In this document: in pieces, positions 40,346 to 47,340 of the stretch
Layout of the letters: each line of letters begins with the position of its first letter
Position numbering within the stretch: the first letter of the stretch is position 1
Assembly: GCA_036350795.1 (NCBI GenBank)
Contig: JAZBNV010000017.1
Location: 12,129 to 76,128, forward strand
Direction of reading: 5' to 3'
From: JAUVKT01 sp036350795
GTDB lineage: Bacteria; Bacteroidota; Bacteroidia; Bacteroidales; VadinHA17
DNA length: 64,000 nt
The notes under the pieces: model-generated
Told to the model about the DNA's origin: nothing
What the model saw: the letters and a program-made list of their open reading frames with translations, nothing else
Database searches by the model: none
Position numbers and translations under genes: made by a program

Positions 40346-42097
40346 ATGTATAGGACACACACCTGTGGTGAGCTGAATATCAGCAATGTAGGAGATGAAG
40401 TATTACTGAGCGGATGGATACAGAAATCGCGCGACCTGGGAGGAATGACCTTTATTGACCTGCGCGATCGTTACGGTAAAACCCAGCTGGTATTTAATAT
40501 GGAAAGTAATGCTGCTTTATGTGGGCAGGCGAGGAAACTGGGCCGCGAATATGTAATACAGGTAAAAGGTGTGGTGACTGAACGTAGCAATAAGAACCCG
40601 AATATGCCTACCGGCGAAGTAGAGATAGAGGTATCTGTTCTGACTGTCCTGAGCAGGAGTGATGTTCCGCCTTTTACCATTGAGGAAAAAAGCGACGGAG
40701 GAGAGGAGTTAAGGATGAAATACAGGTATCTTGATCTCAGGCGCGAACCTGTAAAGAATAGTATAATACACCGGCACAGGATGGCACAGGAAGTAAGGAA
40801 GTATCTCAGTAATGAAGGTTTCCTGGAGATTGAAACACCGGTATTAATAAAATCGACACCTGAAGGAGCAAGAGATTTTGTGGTCCCGTCGAGGATGAAC
40901 CAGGGTGAGTTTTATGCACTTCCGCAGTCTCCCCAGACCTTCAAACAACTGCTTATGATAGCAGGCTTTGATAAATATTTCCAGATAGTTAAATGTTTCA
41001 GGGATGAAGACCTGAGGGCAGACCGTCAGCCCGAATTTACTCAGATAGATTGCGAAATGTCCTTTGTCGACCAGAATGATATCCTGGATACTTTCGAAGG
41101 TATGACAAAGCATCTACTAAAGGAAATTAAAGGAATAGAAATAGAGGAAGCCTTTGCAAGAATAAGCTATACGGAAGCTATGGAAAGATACGGATCTGAT
41201 AAGCCTGACCTGAGGTTCGGGATGGAATTTATCAATCTTACATCCATAGTAAAGGGTAATGATTTCGAGGTCTTTGATAATGCCGGATATGTTGGTGCAA
41301 TAAATGCAGCAGGCTGTGCTGAATATACCAGGAAGGAACTGGACAGGCTTACAGATTTTGTCAGGAGTCAGCAGATCGGTGCAAAGGGCCTGGTATATGT
41401 TAAATACAACGAAGACGGAAGTGTTAAGTCTTCTGTCGATAAGTTTTATTCTGAAGATGATTTAAGAGAGTGGACCAGGTTTGCAGGAGCAGAGCCCGGC
41501 GATCTTCTTCTTATCCTTGCAGGGGATAAGGATCATACACTTAATGCTCTTGGTGTACTCAGGCTTGAAATGGGCGACAGGTTAAACCTGCGCGACCCGG
41601 AGCTTTTTGTTCCACTTTGGGTGCTGGACTTTCCCCTTCTCGAATGGGACAGTGATACACAGAGGTACTATGCCATGCACCACCCCTTTACTTCACCAAA
41701 AATTGAAGATATCCCGCTTATGGAAAGCGACCCGGGCAGGGTAAAGGCTATTGCCCACGACCTTGTAATAAACGGAGTGGAGATTGGAGGGGGCTCAGTC
41801 AGGATACATGATTCTGAGCTGCAGAGCCTGATGTTTAAAACACTTGGATTTACAAAGGAGGAGGCAGAAAAGCAATTCGGCTTTATCCTTAAGGCCTTTA
41901 AATATGGGGCCCCGCCGCATGGAGGAATAGCCCTTGGCTTCGACAGGATGGTATCACTGTTCGATGGTTCTGAAACAATACGCGATTATATAGCCTTCCC
42001 GAAAAATAACCAGGGCAGGGATATAATGATTGATTCACCATCAGGAATATCGGAAGAGCAGCTTGAAGAACTTGGAATACGCCTGGTAAAACCTTAA
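40346..42097 (+). CDS. aspS: Aspartyl-tRNA synthetase
   Basis: 583 residues, bacterial class IIb type. The N-terminal OB-fold anticodon-binding domain is seen in VLLSGWIQKSRDLGGMTFIDLRDRYG. Motif 2 is FRDEDLRADRQPEFTQIDCE, a GAD insertion domain fills about 290-400, and motif 3 is GAPPHGGIALGFDRMV. It charges tRNA-Asp. It is monocistronic. Confidence 0.97.
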   Translation: MYRTHTCGELNISNVGDEVLLSGWIQKSRDLGGMTFIDLRDRYGKTQLVFNMESNAALCGQARKLGREYVIQVKGVVTERSNKNPNMPTGEVEIEVSVLTVLSRSDVPPFTIEEKSDGGEELRMKYRYLDLRREPVKNSIIHRHRMAQEVRKYLSNEGFLEIETPVLIKSTPEGARDFVVPSRMNQGEFYALPQSPQTFKQLLMIAGFDKYFQIVKCFRDEDLRADRQPEFTQIDCEMSFVDQNDILDTFEGMTKHLLKEIKGIEIEEAFARISYTEAMERYGSDKPDLRFGMEFINLTSIVKGNDFEVFDNAGYVGAINAAGCAEYTRKELDRLTDFVRSQQIGAKGLVYVKYNEDGSVKSSVDKFYSEDDLREWTRFAGAEPGDLLLILAGDKDHTLNALGVLRLEMGDRLNLRDPELFVPLWVLDFPLLEWDSDTQRYYAMHHPFTSPKIEDIPLMESDPGRVKAIAHDLVINGVEIGGGSVRIHDSELQSLMFKTLGFTKEEAEKQFGFILKAFKYGAPPHGGIALGFDRMVSLFDGSETIRDYIAFPKNNQGRDIMIDSPSGISEEQLEELGIRLVKP

Positions 42098-42231
42098 TGC
42101 AGTACCAGTGCCTGTGTAAATGCTGACCTCAGGGGATATTATTTAAATAGGACAGTATCTGTACTCCCGGTTTATAATTATTTCTTAGATTTGTAATAGA
42201 TAGAAATATTAACAGACAAATCTTAAGTGCA

Positions 42232-43134
42232 ATGGAAACACAAAATAAAAAGAGTTTACTATTTAAACTTTTATTGGTACTGATTCCCATATTAGTGATT
42301 AACCTTAATGGGCATATGCTGTATGGACAGGTTAGTTTTATTGTTTCTGAAGTTTACCAGATAAAACTTGTTGATGGAGCCTCGGTAACCGGAAAGGTTA
42401 TCTCTCAGACTTCAACAGAGGTAGTGGTTGAGACCAACACAATGGGAATGGTTACACTTGCCAAACAGAATATAGCTGAAGCGGTTCTCTTATCCGGCCG
42501 CGACTCTTCAAGAGGTTGGTATCCAAATCCCAATCCAACAAAGTACCTGCTTGGGAGTTCTGCCATACCGCAGGAAAAGGGTGATGGGTATTATCAGAAT
42601 ACCTGGGTCTTTTTCAGTGCTTTTAATTACGCTTTTACCGACTTTTTCAGTATAACAGCCGGGTTTGAGATATTCTCAATACTGGCCGGAGGTGATGGTC
42701 CCTTTGTGTATTATCTTAATCCCAAGGTGTCATTTGAAGTAGCAGATAATCTCTATCTTGGCGGAAATGTGCTGTATGCAAATACGATACGGACAACATC
42801 TGATTTCGGGGGACTGGGCACACTAAATGCCTTCGGGACCTATGGGAATGATAACAATAATATTTCACTTGGTGTGGGATGGGGCTTTGTAGAAGGTGAT
42901 TTTGCGAGCAAACCGGTTATTTCGGTCAGCGGAATGGCCAGACTCTCAAAGCGTCTTGCATTTGTATCAGAGAACTGGATAGTACCGGTTGATGATTATT
43001 ATGGTGTGTTTTCCTATGGTATAAGGTTCCTGGGGGAAAATACATCTATTGATCTTGCCTTTATTAATAACCCTGATATAGCAAGTGAAATTATTATTGG
43101 TATCCCTTTCCTGGATTTTGTAATTAATTTCTAA
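42232..43134 (+). CDS. Exported protein with SH3-like N-terminal and barrel-like C-terminal part
   Basis: 300 residues. A long N-terminal hydrophobic segment (about 9-30) may be an uncleaved anchor or signal. Residues 40-85 (IKLVDGASVTGKVISQTSTEVVVETN) look like a small SH3/LSm-type beta-barrel. From about 105 the sequence alternates as in an outer-membrane barrel (AFNYAFTDFFSITAGFEIFS) and ends in VINF. I do not recognise the family. It is convergent with miaB, overlapping its 3' end by 4 bases. Confidence 0.6.
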   Translation: METQNKKSLLFKLLLVLIPILVINLNGHMLYGQVSFIVSEVYQIKLVDGASVTGKVISQTSTEVVVETNTMGMVTLAKQNIAEAVLLSGRDSSRGWYPNPNPTKYLLGSSAIPQEKGDGYYQNTWVFFSAFNYAFTDFFSITAGFEIFSILAGGDGPFVYYLNPKVSFEVADNLYLGGNVLYANTIRTTSDFGGLGTLNAFGTYGNDNNNISLGVGWGFVEGDFASKPVISVSGMARLSKRLAFVSENWIVPVDDYYGVFSYGIRFLGENTSIDLAFINNPDIASEIIIGIPFLDFVINF

Positions 43135-44456
43135 GTAAGAGCCTTAGCGATAAGGGTTGCTGATGTGTAATCAGTGATTTTTACATTTACATAATCTCCC
43201 GCTTTAAAATTTTCGCGGGGGAAGACCACAACTTTGTTCTGAGAGGTCCGGCCGGACAGCTCTTTGTCTGACTTTTTTGAGAGGCCTTCAACAAGTACTT
43301 CAAATGTTTTTCCCATATCCTGCTTTTTGCTTTTTGCAGACATCTGGTTCTGTAATTTAATTATCTCGTTCAGCCTCCTTGTTTTTACCTCTTCAGGAAC
43401 ATCATCAGGATACCTGCGTGCCGCCCTGGTATCGGGCCTTTCGCTGTACTTGAACATATATGCAAAATCGTAGCCCACTTCTTTCATCAATGAGAGCGAA
43501 GCCTGGTGGTCTTCTTCGGTTTCTGTGCAAAACCCGGTAATCATATCTGTTGACACCGAGCATTCGGGTAATATGCTTCTGATCGCCTTTATCCTTCCCA
43601 TATACCATTCCCGGTCATACTTCCTGTTCATCAGCTTCAGTATCCTGCTGCTTCCGCTCTGGGCCGGAAGGTGAATATGTTTGCAGATATTATCGTAGCG
43701 TGCCATAACATGCAGAACTTTATCTGACATATCTTTAGGGTGCGAAGTTGAGAATCTTACTCTCATCTTTGAAGAGAATCCTGCAAGCATTTCTAGCAAA
43801 GATTCAAAGCCGATAGTATTACCATCCTTCTCCCACTTATATGAGTCTACATTCTGTCCCAGCAGGGTAACTTCACGATATCCGGCTTCAAATAATTCTG
43901 CTGTTTCCTTAAGTATTGTTTCAGGGTTTCGGCTTCTCTCGGCTCCTCTTACGTAGGGAACAACACAATAGGAGCACATATTATTACAGCCACGCATTAT
44001 GGATACAAAGGATGAAACTCCGTTACGGTCCATCCGCACGGGGGATATATCGGAGTAGGTTTCTTCTCTCGACAAAAGAACGTTTACTCCCTTATGCCCT
44101 TCGAATGCTTCTCCTACGAGCCGCGGCAGGTCGCGGTAGGCATCGGGACCAACAACAATATCAACCATTTTATCGGTTTCGAGAAGCTGTTCTTTAAGCC
44201 TTTCGGCCATGCAGCCAATAACACCTACCAGGGTGCCGGGTTTCTTCCTTTTAATACTCCTGAACAGGTCCAGCCGTCCCCATACCCTTTGCTCTGCATT
44301 ATCCCTTATCGAACAGGTATTTACCAGTATCAGATCGGCATCATTTATATCGTCGCTTACCTTATACCCATTATCTTTCATTATAGATACCACTACCTCG
44401 CTGTCTGCCACATTCATCTGGCAACCGTATGTTTCGATATATAATTTTCGTTCCAT
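43131..44456 (-). CDS. miaB: tRNA-2-methylthio-N6-dimethylallyladenosine synthase
   Basis: 441 residues. The N-terminal cluster cysteines are in ETYGCQMNVADSEVV, VNTCSIRDNAEQRV and IGCMAERLK. The radical-SAM motif is RGCNNMCSYCVVPYVRG, and the C-terminal TRAM domain is near 375-440. It adds a methylthio group to i6A37 of tRNAs. The RGCNNMCSYC and RGAERSR blocks favour MiaB over MtaB/RimO. Confidence 0.95.
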   Translation of the reverse strand: MERKLYIETYGCQMNVADSEVVVSIMKDNGYKVSDDINDADLILVNTCSIRDNAEQRVWGRLDLFRSIKRKKPGTLVGVIGCMAERLKEQLLETDKMVDIVVGPDAYRDLPRLVGEAFEGHKGVNVLLSREETYSDISPVRMDRNGVSSFVSIMRGCNNMCSYCVVPYVRGAERSRNPETILKETAELFEAGYREVTLLGQNVDSYKWEKDGNTIGFESLLEMLAGFSSKMRVRFSTSHPKDMSDKVLHVMARYDNICKHIHLPAQSGSSRILKLMNRKYDREWYMGRIKAIRSILPECSVSTDMITGFCTETEEDHQASLSLMKEVGYDFAYMFKYSERPDTRAARRYPDDVPEEVKTRRLNEIIKLQNQMSAKSKKQDMGKTFEVLVEGLSKKSDKELSGRTSQNKVVVFPRENFKAGDYVNVKITDYTSATLIAKALT

Positions 44457-44496
44457 ATTTCAACTAAACCTGTCACTCAGCTTTTTGTTCGGAGAG

Positions 44497-44505
44497 GCAA
44501 AGATA
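44497..44505 (-). promoter_or_regulatory. -7 promoter element of miaB
   Basis: On the minus strand TATCTTTGC, the same 9-mer as at lepA and aspS, about 40 bases upstream of the miaB start codon. No -33 TTTG is present. Degenerate NNNCGAA repeats begin 30 bases further upstream. Confidence 0.6.
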
Positions 44506-44535
44506 TAATATAATGGCTAATCATAGGAAAAGGGC

Positions 44536-44857
44536 ATTCGAATAGCGAATATCGAACAAGGATTTCTGATTTTTGAAGTGATTGAAAAACCAGCTAGTTA
44601 GCAGAACGAGCATATATTTATAGTACTAATAACCAATTAGATATGTGTATTGGGATGATTTCTATTTAACATAATGTCAGAAAACTGACTAAAGAATAAG
44701 GACGAAAGACAAAGGGGGATATTCCTGGAACTTTCTGAATTGCCGTTATGCAAGTAGATCGAGAATCTGGCGTCTGGAATCTGAAATCGTTACCTTCTTA
44801 AATGCATCCGGTGGCTGAGCGGCCTGAGCATTGGTTGGTGGGAGTCGAAGCCTGTCG
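44536..44857. repeat. Intergenic region with decayed short repeats between miaB and the AT-rich cluster
   Basis: The 44457-44956 gap has no gene that I can support. It holds three 7-mers of the NNNCGAA type (44536-44556). It also has an imperfect GAATCTGG repeat (44763-44788) and a REP-like segment (44810-44857) with GGTGGCTGAGCGG and GGAGTCGAAGCC halves. An 8-bp-arm palindrome (44928-44944) lies just after the DUF1573 gene and may end its transcript. Confidence 0.5.
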
Positions 44858-44956
44858 TAATTTAGCAGTATCTAATGAAATTGATTAGCATGCTTAAAGA
44901 GAGGAAACTGGAGGCATATTTTTCAATACTTCTTAATAAGAAGTGCCTTTCAAAGG

Positions 44957-45343
44957 CTACTGTCTATTAACAACGTTGCCTGAAATTGACAGCATCTTAG
45001 GCGAATCACTGCCATTAAAATATACTAGTACATTTTCTTGAAAGGTTTTTGCGTACGGTGAAGAGTATTTGATTATAATCTCATTACTTTCGCTGGTTTT
45101 AATGGAATTACTATTCCAGTCAATCACTTGACAATTACATGAAGGAACGACCTTGTTGATTATTAAATCTGCACGTCCTACATTCTTAAATTTGAAAGTA
45201 TATTCAAATGTGTCATATACTTCCAAATTCAGCGAATCATATGAGGACCTTTCAAAATTAATCTTTGTCAAGCTCCTATTCTTTTCTGATGAACAAGAAT
45301 AGACAAGGATATACAATACTATGATAAGCACATATCTTTGCAT
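44957..45343 (-). CDS. DUF1573 lipoprotein
   Basis: About 128 residues from ATG 45343, chosen because MQRYVLIIVLYILVYSC is a clean lipoprotein signal; an earlier start at 45361 is possible. The DUF1573 core is FEYTFKFKNVGRADLIINKVVPSCNCQVIDW, with the typical Cys-x-Cys. It is an immunoglobulin-like exported domain; function unknown. It begins just after the stop of the 107-residue gene and closes a four-gene AT-rich operon. Confidence 0.75.
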   Translation of the reverse strand: MQRYVLIIVLYILVYSCSSEKNRSLTKINFERSSYDSLNLEVYDTFEYTFKFKNVGRADLIINKVVPSCNCQVIDWNSNSIKTSESNEIIIKYSSPYAKTFQENVLVYFNGSDSPKMLSISGNVVNRQ

Positions 45344-45344
45344 A

Positions 45345-45668
45345 TTATTGGTTGAAATCAAATAACATTATATGTTTAGCAGTCGTATCAACTTGCACAG
45401 TATCTTTGTATGTTATAATATATGCACCGTATTTACCTTTTTTACCGTATTTTAATACTGCAACGGAATCTGGAATATATCTTATACTTTCTACCAAAGG
45501 ATAATTTACTGAATCACGAAATTCTGTTTGATTCCAGAGTTTCTGTGTTTTCCCAATAATAATAAACATTTTTTTTTCGATCGACCTTTTAACATCTTGC
45601 TTAGAAGAACTCAAAATAGGGACTATCAAGATTGCTAGAATTACTATTAACATTCTTTTTTTTATCAT
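45345..45668 (-). CDS. Small exported protein with TonB-plug-like motif
   Basis: 107 residues with an N-terminal signal (MLIVILAILIVPILSSS). The middle, VESIRYIPDSVAVLKYGKKGKYGAYIITYKD, is like the end of a TonB-receptor plug domain (the YGxxGxxGVIxIxTK motif). That motif also occurs as an isolated module in some M56/BlaR1-type and carboxypeptidase-regulatory proteins of this phylum. There is no barrel. It overlaps the thioredoxin-like gene upstream by 68 bases in another frame. Function unknown. Confidence 0.6.
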   Translation of the reverse strand: MIKKRMLIVILAILIVPILSSSKQDVKRSIEKKMFIIIGKTQKLWNQTEFRDSVNYPLVESIRYIPDSVAVLKYGKKGKYGAYIITYKDTVQVDTTAKHIMLFDFNQ

Positions 45669-46203
45669 CTTTTTGTCGCTTTATTATGTTTTTATATTTA
45701 ATCAATATATTTGGGTTCAAGATCGGATTTCCAATCCCAAGAACCCTATTAGTAGAATCTAAAAGCATTGTATGGAGGTTACTATCTTCCTCCAGATCAT
45801 TGTGTTTTCTAAACTCATCATTTGGATCATAAATAATTGGGTAGTTAAAACGGATCTTCAAGCTATTAACATTGTTGAAGTAAATACTATCTGGCACAAC
45901 AACGTAAATATAGTAAGAAATAGTTCCTTTCAGAGAAACATCTTCTATTAGCCTTTGCCATTCTTTAAGTTGAAGCAAACATGAATAACAGTGCCCATTG
46001 ATTCTAGTCACTATTTTTAAACCATCTTGATTTATGCTTTTCAAAGCATTTTCTTTTTGATTTGGTAAGATTATTTGTTTGCCATACCATTTATTTTCAA
46101 TATCATTTTCCTCGCTCTTAGTATTACTATTGCATGCTACAACCAATAAGATATGAGAACATATTACTAAAAACAGTATTCTATTATAGATTGGGTAATT
46201 CAT
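45601..46203 (-). CDS. Thioredoxin-like lipoprotein
   Basis: 200 residues with lipobox VVAC. IVTRINGHCYSCLLQLKEWQRLI holds a CxxC in the position of a thioredoxin/TlpA active site (near residue 72). YPIIYDPNDEFRKHNDLEEDSNLHTMLLDSTNRVLGIGNPI follows the thioredoxin-fold order (strand, cis-Pro region, LLD strand). The C-terminus is an Asn/Ser/Lys-rich tail. It probably acts in the periplasm or at the cell surface. It overlaps the propeller gene by 20 bases. Confidence 0.65.
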   Translation of the reverse strand: MNYPIYNRILFLVICSHILLVVACNSNTKSEENDIENKWYGKQIILPNQKENALKSINQDGLKIVTRINGHCYSCLLQLKEWQRLIEDVSLKGTISYYIYVVVPDSIYFNNVNSLKIRFNYPIIYDPNDEFRKHNDLEEDSNLHTMLLDSTNRVLGIGNPILNPNILIKYKNIIKRQKDDKKKNVNSNSSNLDSPYFEFF

Positions 46204-47245
46204 AACACACTATTTCTGGTTCTCCGGATATTGAATTTATTGAGTAACCATAAGCAATATTTCTTTCTATATTAATGGACATACGCTTTAACTCTCTATC
46301 TAATTTACAATGGATAATTGGGTTCAATTCCCAATCATATATAAGAATATGTTCTCCAGAAGTAAATTCTTTTCCCTTATCGGCAATAGAATTCCCAGAG
46401 TAAATAACGTAAAAATGATCTTCTGTCGCAATTAATGAATGGAATGCGAACTTTGTTTCCTTTGCATACACAGGAAATTTACCATTTAACTTGAATGTTG
46501 GATAGTAATATTCTTCACTAATAACTCTCTTCATTTTTCCATTAACTATCTTTCCAATTTCAATAATTCCTGCACTACCAGCCACCTTGACAAATTCAAC
46601 ATTATTTGGTCTTAGTGCCAATTCCCCTTGAAGCACAAAACCTCTGGTGAAGTCTGAGATAGATTCAAACTCTTTTGATTTAGGGTAATTAAGTGTTGAG
46701 ATAATGTTTTTCGAATTCATATTGATCAAGATGAACTCACCATTTTCAAATGCACCTGTGCATAAAACCAAAGAATCATTAATGGGAATAGCTCTAAAAA
46801 TGTTATAATCAAGTCTAACAACCTTGATGGAACCCAAGATTCCGTTAATAAGGTCTGAAATGGTATAAAATATAAGAGATCTGCTATTCACATCAAAAGT
46901 TGAAAAAATCGTATTGCTATCTCTATTTAGTAAGTTAGGTTGCAATACTTCAAAAGGGCCTCTCCCTTTCTTAACACAGTTAATGATAGGTTGTCTTGTA
47001 TTAATATTGTATAGTCTATATACAAATTCTTCATACATATTATTAGTAACTAAAACTGAATCCATTATAAGTAAATCTATTATTGCACCGATTGAATCAC
47101 TCTCAATTCGTGAAGGGAAATGTTTTAGTTTCTGAGTTCTTTTGAAATTATCTAGAACTGGATCATTGTATTTGGTATTACATCCATTTACCAATGCCAT
47201 GAAAACAAACAGACATATTACATGCAATTTCCTTATAATTCTCAT
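46184..47245 (-). CDS. BF3164/TolB-like six-bladed propeller lipoprotein
   Basis: 353 residues with lipobox (LVNGC). The sequence fits the TolB-like/BF3164 group: LYNINTRQPIINCVKKGRGPFEVLQPN, a hallmark GRGPxE block, then repeated four-strand blades to LPNL at the C-terminus. Such lipoproteins are frequent in Bacteroidota next to thioredoxin-like lipoproteins; their role is not established. First gene of the AT-rich operon, with bases and codons clearly more AT-rich than its neighbours. Confidence 0.75.
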   Translation of the reverse strand: MRIIRKLHVICLFVFMALVNGCNTKYNDPVLDNFKRTQKLKHFPSRIESDSIGAIIDLLIMDSVLVTNNMYEEFVYRLYNINTRQPIINCVKKGRGPFEVLQPNLLNRDSNTIFSTFDVNSRSLIFYTISDLINGILGSIKVVRLDYNIFRAIPINDSLVLCTGAFENGEFILINMNSKNIISTLNYPKSKEFESISDFTRGFVLQGELALRPNNVEFVKVAGSAGIIEIGKIVNGKMKRVISEEYYYPTFKLNGKFPVYAKETKFAFHSLIATEDHFYVIYSGNSIADKGKEFTSGEHILIYDWELNPIIHCKLDRELKRMSINIERNIAYGYSINSISGEPEIVCYELPNL

Positions 47246-47306
47246 ATATTCACTATTATTAGTATTAAGAATTTCAAAAAAGGCTGATAAAATTAATGTT
47301 GAGTAT

Positions 47307-47340
47307 TGCCGTTATTAATGCCGTTATTAATAACGGCATT
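47307..47340. promoter_or_regulatory. Tandem plus inverted repeat between GH92 and propeller genes
   Basis: The 12-mer TGCCGTTATTAA occurs twice in tandem (47307-47318, 47319-47330) and then inverted, so 47317-47340 is a perfect 24-base palindrome. It touches the GH92 stop codon. No T-run follows on the minus strand, so an operator or a weak terminator are both possible. The rest of 47246-47306 is the propeller operon leader. Confidence 0.5.

Noticed and set aside
44808..44860. Possible serine tRNA fragment (GGTGGCTGAGCGG)
   Set aside because: No acceptor stem, anticodon arm or T-arm can be folded; a degenerate REP-like repeat explains it better.
47317..47340. Strong terminator for GH92
   Set aside because: The palindrome is perfect but lacks a following T-run on the minus strand, so it is listed as a regulatory palindrome instead.
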